Source: Lichenostomus cassidix
Lineage: Eukaryota; Chordata; Aves; Passeriformes; Meliphagidae
NCBI GenBank assembly: GCA_008360975.2
Contig: CM039183.1
Span: 76,089,850-76,153,849 of the forward strand
Length of the DNA stretch: 64,000 bases
Reading direction: 5' to 3'
Below the pieces are notes generated by a model, which was given only the letters and a program-made list of their open reading frames with translations, was not told where the DNA came from and did no database searches. This document shows, piece by piece, positions 50,101-62,555 of this stretch; the stretch's first letter is position 1; the number at the start of each line of letters is the position of its first letter. The translations under genes were made by a program, and so were the position numbers.

Positions 50101-52897
50101 CATGTGAAGGGTTATTTACTTACCTCTGGTGAAAGCACACAATAAAACTGGTCAGGCCAGTGAAGACATGACAAGTTAATAGGAAATTAACGGCTCAAAG
50201 GACTGAAAAATGATGAGGATGGGTGCTTTGCAGAAAACCTTAACAGGGAGAGATGGTAAAGGTCTCTGAGGATATTAAGTTAATGGGGTTGCCATTACCA
50301 AGCCTGCTTATGATATTAAAAATTATGTTGGAGAGGAAATTTATCTTTGTACAGAGTGGGGAGGCAGTAATTGTTTGGGAATAGTTGAAGGGATTTTCGG
50401 TTCATGGGAGAATACTAACTGTTTATTTGGTACAGTAATAGATTTTAGGAATCTCCTTGGTTTTCTGGTCTCCTTTACTCCAAAGCCAGTGTGGTTGGTT
50501 GTTCTCTAAAATGCACCATTTGAACCAGGAAACAGAAGTGGTCTTCGTTAAGTTTCTCACCTGCTTTTGGCAGAAGAGACCATCACTTGCACTGTCAAAT
50601 GTTGCTCGTGCTGCTTCTTGCCTATGCAACTGAGTGCCCTGCCCTTCCCCCTCTTTGGGATTTTGGTTTTCCAGCTTCTGTCATCACTGCCTCAGCCTCC
50701 TGGAAAGAATTCCTCAGTTACACTAGTTAGCTGACACTGATCGTTTTTCCTGGTAATACCTTCAGCCAGAGCTATTTCTGAAAATCTGGGATTTGGAACA
50801 GTAGGTCAATTTGTAAAACAACGAGCAAAGAGGGACAGATGGCTGTGGATACGAGAGCATGTTTCTGTTCATCTCCATTTGGCTTTTGCTGATGCTTCGT
50901 TGTTGCGCGAGCATTTGAGGCTGTCGCTTTGCATTGGTTAAGTGGTTGTTGCTCCTTTGCTTGAAAGACTGGCCTGTGGCACTTGTCATGTCCCCCACTC
51001 TGCTCCAGTGGGGCTCCAGGGCAGGCTGCCTCTGTAGAAGCTTGCAGTGCCTTTGCACCCAAGGACATGGAAAGGGTTTGCAAGACAAGTGGATTTTCTG
51101 CTCAGAAATCTGGCTGTGTTTTTCCTGACCTTTTCTCCTAGCAGCTGCACTGGGCAAGGCTTTTCTGATGATTCCTTTGCTCAGAGTAAGGTTGCTGGAC
51201 TCACCTTTCTTTGTTATTCTTGTGTAAATTGTGACTTCTCTGTCCTCTGTTTTGCTGCAGGGTTTTACTCAATTCTTAGGCAGATTCTGATGGATTCAGA
51301 CTCACTTCTGTCTCTCTGAGTAGTGGTGTCAGTAGCATTGCCTCGATGTAGCTTAATTTTACAGACCTGAAATGGAAAAGTGTGGGGGTGTGACACAACC
51401 CTTTTTTCCTTGCTCATGATTCATTCAGCCCTTCTTTCCACCCTCCTGTTTCATGCTAGAGGGCTCTCCAGTCTTGCAGTGGTCACTGGAAGACATCTCT
51501 TTTGTGCAGGCTCCTTCATTAAATACAAGGGTGTATGCATCCCATTATTCCTGTGCTACTGCTGAGCTGTGCAGCACCACTGGGCACTCCAGGAGATGTC
51601 CTGTTCACCAGTTTGAGGAACAGCCATACTTAACTGAATGTAATATTTTGCTTTTGTCTCTGAAAAAAGGGACAACTAGGGGAGATTTAAGAACATTCGT
51701 AAGAATTGAAATACTTACTTCAAACCATCTGAGCTCTTCTGGCTTGTGAGATGTGGCTTACATAGTCTTCAGACCATGGCTGGTCCTGGGGGCTCTTTCT
51801 TGTCCCATATTTTATAAATGATTACTTAAACCACCTAGAGCAGTTTTTCTGGGAAATCTTCCTGTTCTCAAATCCAGGATGTCCTACCTAATGACTACCA
51901 GCCTCTTTTCTCTCCTGGTCTGTTCATTGGAGCTTTTACACTGCCTTAGTCACTGGAGGGGCTTCAGCTATCCTCTCATTTCTCACAGGGACACTCGTTT
52001 AACAGTTCTCCTGTAACCTTTGGTGTGCTGCTGGTTTTAGGCTTCACATATTTTCTCTCCATTTTCACTTTTTTAGAAACACTACAATAAAAGTCTTTAC
52101 ATGTCAGATGCAGTATCTGCTATAGTAGAGACTTTATACAGAATTCATACTTTCCTTTACACAGCAGTGCAACAGTGCTTGATAGTGAAGCTGGTGAAAT
52201 TCAGAGTGATGTGTTTACATTGAGCTATCTGACTGTATACACTGCTAATTTTAAGAGGAAGGGGAACCCTTCTTGGGATAATTAGTTTTGCCATGTTTAT
52301 AGACACGATCTCTTGCTGAAGCATGTTTTTCCTGACTCCAAGGCGGCTGCTGACAGCTGGTATTACAAGAGTTCATTGGGAGTCTCATGGTCCATGTGTC
52401 CTTATGTATACACAGCACAGACAAGATGAAGCCAGGGAGAGATAATGAAGGCAGTGATGCTAAACCCTGTAGCAGTGCCCAGTAGTGAAGCATTTGAACA
52501 GCCAATGTGAGCCAAATTTCAGCTTCTTTCTAGGCTGTAATGATCAAAAAAAATCACCTGTCTTTTAACAGATTTTACCAATCTGGTTGAGCAGCCAAGA
52601 AGTCAGGGGAATATTTTCTTTTTACTACCCTGGCAGCAGCAGCACAAGGTCTTAAATCAGGGGGTTCTCTTGTGCTCCTTTGGCCCACTGGCACAGGAGG
52701 GTGCTGCCATATCTCCCTACACGCCCTTCTGAGGTGCAGGGACAGAGAGGTGTGTGAGTCCTGTAAGTGCTGCCGTCAGGTTTTGTGGCCTTTCCACTCC
52801 AAGTCAGTTGGCAACATGGAGCTGAAGATCGACGCTAAATACGCACAACCTTCTCGAAAAGTTCAAGTGGGCAATCAGAGCACAGCAAGTGGCTGCT
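47174..52897. other. Unique non-coding sequence
   Basis: Frames of up to 141 codons (47124-47549, plus, partly created by the microsatellite) and 131 codons (50762-51157, minus) are present without recognisable domains or paired splice signals. No repeat family is evident. Confidence 0.5.
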
Positions 52898-53023
52898 TTT
52901 ACACTTTGGGTGCAGAGTGATTCTGAAGGGATTTCCAGGAAACCTCTTGGTAGCAGGAAGCTGCTGCTCTAGGCATTCGATGAAGGAGCTGCGCCTTCTG
53001 CGCCTGATGCCGCCTTCCCCGGG
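52898..53023 (-). CDS. Low-confidence candidate exon fragment
   Basis: On the minus strand TTTGTTAAGCAG could serve as an acceptor. The frame that follows reads PGEGGIRRRRRSSFIECLEQ, then QLPATKRFPGNPF. The segment and its flanks hold roughly ten CpGs in about 220 bp, more than neighbouring DNA, which would fit a conserved exon. Against this, the pyrimidine tract is weak, and the possible donors (GTTTCC after AAGAG near 52944, or GTGTAA further on) are poor, so the end given is approximate. I do not recognise the protein. It is on the same strand as the candidate exon at 27200-27370, but linkage to it is speculation. Confidence 0.2.
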
Positions 53024-53509
53024 CTGCTTAACAAATTCGTGAGTGTAGCCATTATCAGCCAAGCTCCATTTCTTTCGCCTGTGCTAATGTGCTGGTATTT
53101 TATGTCACATCAAGTGAGGAGGGAAAGTGGTGATATGAAGCCATTCCTCCCTTTTCTTAAATAGGATTGATGACCACAGCTTAACAGCATTCCATGAAAA
53201 AGATATTTGATTGGAGGTGGCCAGAGCCTCTCCTGAGATGCTGAATAAGGATGTTCATCCTGGTAATAACTTGCCTTTGCCATTTTCAGAGCAGATGTTC
53301 CTATTGCAAATCCTGCATTAGCTTGCTGCAGTTAAATGTGCACACACATATCTAAAGGTACCTCTTCAATTTTCCTCCTCTGCCTCCCCCCTCCTCCCAC
53401 GCAGGCCCAAGAGAGCCCCATCAGCTCCTTGGCAGCTCTATCTTGAGGTGGTTCCTCCAACAGCACCCGCTTGTTGCCCTTTGGTGCCCCTTCAGCCATG
53501 GTGGGGGTC
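53024..53509. other. Unique non-coding sequence
   Basis: Nothing is recognised apart from a 105-codon minus-strand frame (53332-53649) that overlaps the pentanucleotide repeat and has no domain. Confidence 0.45.
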
Positions 53510-53533
53510 CTGCTGTGCTGTGCTGTGCTGTGC
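53510..53533. repeat. (CTGTG)n pentanucleotide repeat
   Basis: Nearly five perfect CTGTG units end in a CAGCAGCA stretch. It is a simple tandem repeat. Confidence 0.85.
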
Positions 53534-54884
53534 AGCAGCATCAGTGAGCTTTCTGCACACTGAGAGCTGGAATCCCCTCTGGGCCGCTGCAATGAATATT
53601 GCAAAAATCTGCGCTGAGCAGGGGAGGGCATCGTGCTTTTATGTGCCATGGCTTGCCAGTTTGAATCACATCTGTTGTGTTGTGGAGGGGAATACGGCTT
53701 TCGTTGCAGTGGGTTAGTGGAGTACTAGCAAGTCTCATTTGTAAGGGGTCCTGGGCTTAAGTCTTATCTCATTTGTCACCGAGACAAGGAATCTGCTCTG
53801 ACAACTTCTGCAAATGCTGGTTTCACTTTTGTTTGTTTGTTCCCCAGCCATGTCCTTTGTTTCTGAAATGCTGTTTACATACCGCAGGTTTCTTTGGTGC
53901 AAATCGATTAGCTTTAATTTCTTTCTCAACTATGTGATTTTTATCCCATTGCTTCACTGGCATCCTGTTGTTAATTCACATGATTATGCGACGTGATATC
54001 CCTCCCTGGTTAGCAAAATGTTAGAATAGCTGTTGGCAGCTTCTGGAAGAGTAATTAGCAAGTAGGAATTACTTGAAGATGTGCACACTAGCCTAAGCAG
54101 GCATTTTCCAGCTGTTTGCAAGTTCAAAAACTCATAGGGAACTTCTTGGACTCCAACGCTAGATTAATTACTTACTACTACAAAATAACATTCACAAAAA
54201 CGTGTGGTGTGCAATCCAGAGTACTGTGTTTTCTTCCTTAAATTGGAAGTGTACATCTTTGTCACAAAGAGTGGGATTTTTACAGTGTTTGGTAGTCCTT
54301 TTCCTGAGGAGCTGAGCCTTTTTGTTACTGGGGGACGTCACCCTGCAAATCAAAACAGTGAGAGCTGCCTAAGAAAGTGCTGGGGGCTTTGTGTAGCCGA
54401 GTCCTGGCACCTTGGGCATAGCTGTTCCTGCGTGGGCACAGCGCAGTGCAGGTGGCTTTGTGCTGAATGCCTGAGCCAGGAGCCCCAGCTCCCGAGCCAT
54501 CCCTTTCTAGCGCAGGACATCGGCATTTCCTTTCCAATGTGTGGGAGTTGCTGTCCATGAGGCGTTCTTTAGAAATCCATTTACACTGCTGTGCCTCTGT
54601 TTTGCATGAGGAAGCCCTCATAAATCAAATACAGCCACACAGCTGTGCTAAAGGTCTCCTTTTTATCCACGGGCAGCTACTGTCAGCCTGCTTTTATTTT
54701 TCCTCATTCCTATTCTTTTGCTCCTCCAGGATCAGCCTGAGGGCAGCTGGATGTTTGTTTGTTTTCTGCAGTAATAAGGTAGTTGATCCCTGATGGTGCA
54801 ATGGAAAAAGGGGGCAGGCAGAGGGGAAGTACGTGGCTTGTATATTTGGACTATTTGACAGTTTTATTTTAAGCTCAGGGTCGT
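53534..54884. other. Unique non-coding sequence
   Basis: Overlapping frames on both strands (54204-54560 plus, 54325-54621 minus, 54467-54793 plus) have no family features. Nothing else is visible. Confidence 0.5.
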
Positions 54885-55770
54885 CTTGCCACGTCCATAG
54901 CTTCTCCTGCTCTCTGTCTTTTACTTGACATCTCTTGTGCCTAATTCTCTAATCAGATGGATTATCATCTCTTGGCATCGTGTCCTCACTCATTCTCTAG
55001 CCTCTCAGCAGTGATTACCTCTCCCCTCTCATCTCTTCTCCACTCTGACACTTCTCCATTTTCTTCTCTGACTGCCTGTGATTTTTCTCTCCCCTCACTT
55101 CCCAGCATCATCCCACCTCCCAGAGGGAGAAGAGACAATTTCCACGAATCTTCTGTCTCAGCAATGCCTTCATTCCCATTGCTCTTTCAAGCTCCTTGGC
55201 AGTCGTTCCCCTCTCTGTTCTGGGCAGTGAAACATCTCTCTCTCTCTCTCGCTCTCTCTCTCTGCCTCCTGCACCCTCTTTTCTGCTCCCTCCCAACATG
55301 TTGCCTTACATACTCACTGTAGTATGCAATGGCTTTATCTTCAGCTTCTTCAGTTTCTTTTTGCTCACTGAAAACACTGGACAATAGCCACTCTTTCTCG
55401 CAATTCATTTCCCTGTTCCCACTCCAGTCCCTCTGCCTCCCTGGTGGCAATGGAGCCAGCACTGGGCTCCTGCCCCCTTACTACACACATTTCTCCCTTG
55501 AAACTTCTCAAGCCATCACTTCTCCTTTCCTTCTGAGCAGCTCTTGATACATGAGCACCTAGCCTCTTCAGTACTCTCTTTCTCCAAGGTAACCCTGGTC
55601 CTTTCCCTTCTTTTTTCTTGAAACCTTCCACAGATCCATAACACAATTCTTAGCATCCTTGTGGATGTTGTTCCTGGCTCTTCCCCATCCCTTCAACTTT
55701 TCACCACTGCCTCTGGATTTTCCCATTTCAGTTTTTTTTTTAATGTTTCAGGTTTTTTTTAATGTTAAAA
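54885..55770. repeat. Pyrimidine-biased block, including a CT microsatellite
   Basis: For nearly 900 bp the plus strand is dominated by C and T (TCTC, CTTC, CCCTC and TTCC runs), ending in tandem TTCAG-T-run-AATG units near 55726-55765. A (CT)n array sits at 55234-55263. The long frames found here (for example 54957-55322 plus, and the Arg/Glu repeat frames on the minus strand) are products of the base bias and not genes. Such tracts can form triplex or other non-B DNA. Confidence 0.7.
55234..55263. repeat. (CT)n microsatellite
   Basis: About 15 CT units with one CG interruption near 55250, inside the larger pyrimidine-rich block. Confidence 0.9.
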
Positions 55771-56066
55771 AACATTTGCACAAACATCTTTATCAGGATC
55801 TTAATTTCTCCTCTTTCTTGTGCTCCTTTTGGAAAAACTCTTGCCACCTGTAGCAAAGAATGCATGTGTGCATATGTACTTCAGGTGAGAAGCTGGTGAA
55901 ATAATGGCTACAAATAATATTGAGACACCTAATTTGTAGAGCAAAAGGAGCATTTCTTCCTTGATATAAGGATGGGTAACTCTGTTGATAGGACTGTTTA
56001 TAAAGACATGTAATTTTTTAATGTTTGGGAAGCTCATGCCAGGTGGCATGAAATACACAATGGCAA
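55771..56066. other. Unique non-coding sequence
   Basis: This stretch separates the pyrimidine block from the AT/GT repeat. Nothing is recognised. Confidence 0.45.
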
Positions 56067-56225
56067 TAATATATATATTTTAAGAGATAGTAATTGAATG
56101 TTGTGCATATGTGTGCACATGTATATAGATATATGTAAATATGTGTGCATATATATATGTACATAAATATGTGTGGATATATATACACATACATGTGTAA
56201 CTGCAGGCACATGCAGATACATGTC
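56067..56225. repeat. Alternating purine-pyrimidine AT/GT repeat block
   Basis: Degenerate units of ATGTGTGCATAT, ATATATATGTACATA and ATACACATACATGTG alternate purine and pyrimidine for long runs. This could favour Z-form or cruciform DNA. The minus-strand frames rich in Tyr, Ile and His are artefacts of the repeat. Confidence 0.8.
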
Positions 56226-57162
56226 TGCTTTTAAGACACTATACTGGAGAATAGTATGCTGTGACGGAATAGCATCATGTCATTCATAATCCAGGGGTGG
56301 CTATCCTGTATTTCATCAAGAAACAGGTATTTATTAAAAGCATTTTAACATTCCCTTGGGTATATAACCAAACTGTGTCTTACTAGCACTTTAAATTCTT
56401 GAGATAATAGCATGAATCCATAGATAGACTTACCTGATCTTGACCTCTGATAAATGTAAATTAACTGAGCCTATTTCTACGAGACTTGAATTGTCCTAAT
56501 AGTGAAATCTTCATTTAGTCTGATAGCTCAAAATTGACTCCTCCTTTCATGAAGCTATGTCTCTATGTGGTCAAGTTTATCTAAAAAGACTGGATTGGGT
56601 CTGGCATAACAACGTTTGCATTCTTACAACAGTCCAAGAAACAAAGTTCATAGATTTAGTTAGAAAGACTTGTGGAGTGATTTTTTAATTCATTTATTTT
56701 TTTTATTCCAGTCTTCAATATAGGTTAGGTACATTTAGGATAGGCAGAAGTTGAGGGGGAAGAAGTAAGAAAAAAGCATGCTTGTTTTTACAGTGCGGAC
56801 TGTTCTCTTTTACATGAGACAAACTCCCTGGCAAGCACTAGAGTTTGCCATCGAGGCTGGTCCCCTTTTTAGCACAAAAATTGCTGTAGGGGTTTGCAAG
56901 CACAGGGAAGTATTGATTGTCTCCTAGCATGCTGTTTGTATTACATATTTCAGTTAATAATTAGTAATGCTTTTAGATTAGTTTAGTTTGAAATACTAAT
57001 CAATGAGCTTTATAGATCTCCCACTTTATACATAAACATGCCAATCTCCAGTGGAGCATAAGAGTTTCATTTTATCCCAGATTGTTTATACTATATAAAT
57101 ATTAATCTGTAGTTTAATCTCCTTGTCCTCATGCTTTTGTGGCTTGATCCTGCTTGTTGCAG
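56226..57162. other. Unique non-coding sequence
   Basis: This is AT-rich sequence with no frame of note. The last 40 bases hold a pyrimidine-leaning stretch ending in TTGTTGCAG, discussed with the next entry. Confidence 0.45.
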
Positions 57163-57217
57163 GTGATCTCAAACCTAATTAAAAGGCATGGATTAATGGC
57201 ACTCAACACCTTCACAA
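57163..57217 (+). other. Low-confidence 55-bp micro-exon candidate
   Basis: An acceptor-like CCTGCTTGTTGCAG precedes the segment, and a perfect consensus donor GTAAGT follows CAA at its end. The open frame across it reads VISNLIKRHGLMALNTFT. The length, 55 bp, would shift phase. A pair of good splice sites this close can occur by chance in a 64-kb intron, and there is no homology I recognise, so this is a marginal call. It could also be a non-coding RNA exon. Confidence 0.15.
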
Positions 57218-59890
57218 GTAAGTGCTGGAATGTGCCAGCTACGTCCTGTTGCATGAAGACCTCCCAATGCTTCTCACTCTACATGTGTACCAGAAACAGG
57301 ACTGGCTGCCTTGTGTCTTGTAATTTCCCTCTATGAAGCCTTGTTTTGAAGTAGATTTCCTGGACTTCAGGCGCACAAGGTCAGTTTTCTTGATGTGATA
57401 TTCTCTCAGACTGTAGTTAGAAAACCAGCACCGAAGTGTTTCAGCTGAGGGGGATATTAAAGGGAAAATAAAGCTTGAAACTGTGTGTTGATTTCCCAAT
57501 CTTCAGTATTTTTTTAGCTCTTCTTTAGCTCTGGTGCCCTCATGCCATGGAGCAAAGACATGAGATCTCAGCTGGAGAGTGGGCTGGGGCCACACGGCAA
57601 CTGTTGCTGGAAATCCATCTGACCAGCCAGAAAGCTTGCTAAGCAAAGCCCAGAGCAGCTAATGGTTTCTGCTCAATTCTTCCTCGAAAGTCAGGTTTCT
57701 GACAAAATGGGGACCTGCAGAGCTATACACTGCCTGCTCCATCTGCATTTGGTGTGGTGTTGCAGACTGCTCGGGTGGAATTTTGCAGACCAGTGATGGT
57801 CAGCCAGTTCTGCTTGGGAAGCAGGAATCTCCTGGCTCCTACCCTCATCCTCACCTGCGTGAGCTCAGGGGTCAGGTTACACAATGGCACCTTCAGTTTG
57901 TTTAAGGCAAGGAAATTATGCACAAAAGCTGTTAAAAGAATATAAGGTTGTCAAGTCAAGTGAGAAATGTTATAACATCGCCTGCTCAGCCTTCAATTGA
58001 ATCCTGCGTGCATGCAAATTTGACAGTCTTTAATTGCATGTCTCCAAGATCTGTGGAGAATATAGCTTCTCAATTCACATCAGAAAAATCATACAGACTT
58101 TTTTCTTCTCAGAAAAAAAAAGCATTCTCTCTTAAAGATTGTCCAGACTGTAGGAATGGGTGTACATTTCATCAGCCAGGCAAAGCTTCCATAGGTCACG
58201 GCCCCCCAAAACACAGCCCTAAGAAAATCTGCCATGGTCTTGAAGGCAGTGTGGCAATGGTGGTTGCCACTGTGCAGACAAGGACCTCACTAATTTCTTT
58301 TGTGTTGTCCTCAGATATGGTACAGCCAAGGTGTCCCCTTGGGAATGGAAAGGGAGAAAGTAGCAGCAGGTGGCACTCACCATGCTGCTGAGGGTGGACA
58401 AGGCTTGGGATTTTGTGGGTCTCCAAGCTGAGGTCTGCAGAGACTGCGGGGAATGTCTGGGTTTGGTGTCCTCTTTCTCTACCAACAGTACATTCCCTTT
58501 GAAGACAAATGAGCAGACAGGGGCTGTAAATAACCATAGAGGGAGAGAGTGACATCAGTGAATACCCAACCACATAAACCAGCCTTACGTAAGTCTGGTG
58601 TAACTTTAAACCAGTATATGTAAGCCTCAACCATTAGGATTGCACAAGAATCACATTGTTTGACATTTTATTAGCCAGGATTTGAGCATTAAGGGAGAGG
58701 CACTGGAGAAAGTGGTACATGAGCAGAAATCCAAAAGATTTTCAGTTGGAGTGGTTCTCTTAAAAATGGACTGGAAAATACAAGTCTGCAACTTGTTGCA
58801 TGAGAAAATGAAGCAAGAAGGGAAGCAATTTGTCAAACAGTGTTATTTGTGGACAGTCTAAAATAACATGAATCACAGGATCTCAAATCCTGCACAGTGA
58901 CCTTGTGCAATCAGAGTACATCATCTACTAGGAGATTATGAATTTATGCATGTGCTGTACTCAGAATTGGAAAAGATGTTTTCCAAAGTTAGAATCTGTT
59001 GTGTTGGCATAACATTGCATTTAAAGTAAAAAGCGTTGAACGCACTGGGAATTGTCGAAGAATATTCTGCCAGCTCTCAAAATTATGATTTTACACTGCC
59101 ATCAATAACAAAAAAGTTACTCTAATGAGAAGCCATTCTGGTTAAATGAAGAAATACAAGTCGTGATAAAACATTTATTAATTTAATATCCAAAACGGGA
59201 AAATAGAAAAGTCAGAAGTGTTCCCCAGGTGTTTTTTGTATTTGAAACTGTGAAAGAGGATGTGTCCATCCTGTGCAGTAATACAGAGAGAAAGTTTGCT
59301 GCTTGTAGCAAAGGAGGATCAGAGAGGCAAGAGTGGTTGAAATTAAAAATTTTCACATCATACTAACTTTTACATCCAGGAATTTTAAAGGAAGTAGCTG
59401 AAAAGCTCTTTTAAGTGGCTGGTAATTTATAATAAACCTTGGGAAATGTGAAATTCCAGAAAGTTGGAGGGCTGCCAACTATATTTCCGATATTTCAGAA
59501 AGATGAAAGGGATGTCCTGGAGAACTGATGGATGGTTTAACTTGACTTCAGTCCAGGGTAAAATAGTGGAACAGCTATGTCAAGAGAGAACTTGGAGGTT
59601 AAAGGTATAGATAATTCCAGTAACAGTTGAAGAGAGAGCCTGTCAAAAAAAACCCACTGGTTTTCTTTGCTCTGTCAGGATTGCAAGTCTGTGTGATAAA
59701 GGCAGCTGTTGATTTGCCTTTAGGAGGCCAGAGTAGGTGGTCCTTTCTGCCTTTCAGGTTTGTGAACCATATAAGGAATGCCCTGAGATTAAAACTCCCA
59801 TGACAGAGTTTCAAACAGAAATAATCAAGCCACTCTGTTTCCCTGGGATAAAGCGTGGCTTAGTTTTGGGTTTGGGATGTTAATCTCCTA
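57218..59890. other. Unique non-coding sequence
   Basis: Overlapping frames of up to 147 codons (57948-58391 plus, 58196-58630 minus) are present without domains. They overlap one another in antisense, which argues against both. No repeats were recognised. Confidence 0.5.
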
Positions 59891-59911
59891 TTTGATTTGA
59901 TTTGATTTGAT
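59891..59911. repeat. (TTTGA)n pentanucleotide repeat
   Basis: Four perfect TTTGA units, a short tandem repeat. Confidence 0.85.
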
Positions 59912-62481
59912 GGCTTTTGCAGCTTTAAGTGTGTTTGAGTACATTGTAGTTCTGTGAGGGTAAAGAAAAAAAACAAACTTCAAAAAGCTTCATGAAAAGC
60001 TCAACAAATAATACAAGTATTCTGAAACAAAGATAAAATCCAAGTTCTTCTTATAGCAGTCTTTGTACCTTTAATCCCTCGTTCTTTGCCATGGCAAAGA
60101 AGATTTCATAAGCTCCTCTGGATCCTACAGGAGAAGGAAAGCTTGTGTTTGTCTTTAGCTGCCTTTTCAGTCCTGTAAGAAACTACAGATGCAGATGCTA
60201 CATTCGCTGTACTTACCCTCAGAACCAGTATCCAAATACATCAAATCTTTCTCTCTGGGCTCCTTCAGGCTGCAGTTGCACTGAGTCCAAGTGCCCGTTT
60301 CTGTCTCACATCCTCTCCTTACCTTGGCTGTAGTCTGGTAGGTGTTGGCAGCAGAATTGATTGCTTTCCATACACCTTTCCCTGTGGGATGATTCATTGT
60401 CAACAATAGGAAAGGCAGTCAAGTTCCAGAATAAGGGCCAGTCCATGGATAAAGGGACTTTAAACAGGCACCTAGGGAGGTGTCAGACTCTGAGAATAGT
60501 GGGAAGGCTTGCAACTCTGGCTTAAACCTTATTCTCAGATCTTTGCAGGATCAAAACCACAGTCAGAATCCCTTGGTGTAATTCAGGTATCCCCTTGGCA
60601 CTTGCTCTGAGTTTCTAAATAGTCATTTCAATGATCTTCTGATCACTTGATCATTGGAAAAACATGAGAAAATTGGGGTTTTGCATGTATTGATACTACT
60701 TTCAAGATTCAGGTCTTTAAATCTTGGATACTAATGCAGTAGTCACTAGAATGTATTTATTTATTTGTTTAGTCACTTAGTTATAGATTAGTCACAATCT
60801 ATGATCCTACCCATAAAGAAACGTTTTTCCTTCCATTTTCAAAGGAGAACATTATGGTTGGTATCCCTTTGGTGGTGGAAAACACTGCACAGACAGATAG
60901 TGGTCTGCTCTCCAAGGAGAAGGCAACACCTGTATTCTTTCCCGAGAGCAGAAGGTGTGAAGTTGTACCCTGTGCAAGTCTGTCCCAAATTTAACCCAGT
61001 GACCTACTGCATGCGTCCTTCCTCTTCACACGGTAAACACAACAGACGCGTTCCAAAGGACATGCCAGTTTGTGTCCCAAGGAAGGATGAAGGATATTTT
61101 GACCACCTGCTAACTTGCAGCAAAGATGAAAAGCTTGCATTTTAGGGGGTAAAACAAAGACAGCAGATTTTTCCCATAATAACTATGTAATATGACAGGA
61201 GAAAACAGGATTGGGTTGCTTTTGCAACCTCTGCAATTTGTGTAGTCAAAAATGTTTGCAGTGATTTTGGCCATAGCCTCTCAAGCAGATAGAAGTGCTT
61301 CCACCAGTTCTGCAGATAAGTTGGAAAAGTAGTAATTAGTACAGCTCAATGAAAAAAATAATGTACAATTTTGAGAGAGAATTTTCCTGTTTGCTTTTTT
61401 TGTGGGTTTGGGGGTTTTTTTTGTTTCAAAAAGTGAAAACAATGATCATTTGATAGCAACCAAAATTTCAAGTCCAGAGCTTCAGCACTGAATTCCACTG
61501 GAGCTTTAAAGCTGAGAATAAAACATAAGGGAAATTAGTAACTTTTATTCAGATAACTTGTTAGCATAATCTTTGACATTCAAAGGCTGCTAAAAGGAGC
61601 TGCACAATGCTGTTATTCATAATTTGTAGCTTCCAAACATTGGTGGTATTAGGGCAATGCCAGCCAGGCCTTTGTTCTCATAGTTATTTTAATAAAAGAG
61701 ATTTCAAATACAGAGGCATCTTCTTTACTATCCCAAGATATTGCCATACTAGCAAGTGACCTGGATATTTGACAAACCATTTGTACTTCAGCAATTCCAT
61801 CATTTCAGACAGCATTGCTGCAGTGCAAGTTAAACGTGTACACATACATGTGCACATGTGCCCACAGAGGTACACATCAAATTATTTAAAGGTTTAGGAA
61901 AAAGGGGGAAGCCATAACGCTGTATCACTCCTCTGGCAAAACCCACAAATACTCTTTTAAAGCAAGGAAAGCAGTGGGCTTTTGCCAGAATTTCCAGCCT
62001 CTGTTGAGGTGCAGATCTTAAACTTTTTCATAGAGCATACCAAGCTGAAAGGCAAACTAAAAACAAATCTCTACTTAATTTTTCCCTCTCAGATTCTTTA
62101 ATCTGGCAATCCACCTCACCCAAGAACAATCCAAAAGGTTGCATCTTTTACCCAAGGTCCTGAAACCATTGGCTGCTTCAGAAAAACATAATATTTTGTT
62201 TGTTGTGCTTGGTGGTTTCCTGGCAGTGTTTCAGTGTTGGGCATTCCCCATTCTGCTTTGAATAAGCTATTTTGAGTAGCAGACTTGGTTCCGGTCCCCT
62301 TCACCATAGCCAGCTACTGTAAAGAGCAATGTGAAAGCTGTGAGAGATTTTATCAGGAAAGAGTTCTGTGTTTCTTACTTTCCATGTTCATAAATGTCAG
62401 TTGAGTAGCTTCTGAGAAATAAGGATAGAGGACAGTTTTTCTGTTGTTCCTCCTGTTTTCCTACCTGGTTTATGTGGAAGT
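59912..62481. other. Unique non-coding sequence
   Basis: The longest frame is 114 codons (60801-61145 plus). It has several Cys and basic residues but no arrangement matching a known zinc-finger or other domain. No transposons were recognised. Confidence 0.5.
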
Positions 62482-62555
62482 TGTCCCTGCCAATGGCAGG
62501 GGGGTTGGAGCTAGATGATTTTTAAGGTCCCTTCCAACCCAAACCATTCTATGAA
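62482..62555 (+). mobile_element. CR1 LINE 3' end fragment, sense orientation
   Basis: The plus strand reads 'ccaatggcaggggggttgga', then 'ctagatgatttttaaggtcc', 'cttccaacccaaaccattct' and ends 'atga'. This is the CR1 3' tail in sense orientation, the only copy in the window on the plus strand. About 75 bp remains. Confidence 0.92.

Noticed and set aside
54957..55322. A 121-codon Ser/Pro/Leu-rich plus-strand frame and Arg/Glu-repeat minus-strand frames
   Set aside because: They are products of the pyrimidine-biased block and the CT microsatellite.
55726..55765. Two TTCAG-T-run-AATG units as possible transposon terminal repeats
   Set aside because: They are simple tandem T-run duplications with no element body or target-site duplication.
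57948..58630. Two antisense-overlapping frames of 147 and 144 codons
   Set aside because: They overlap on opposite strands, lack domains and have no splice signals; shared absence of stops explains both.
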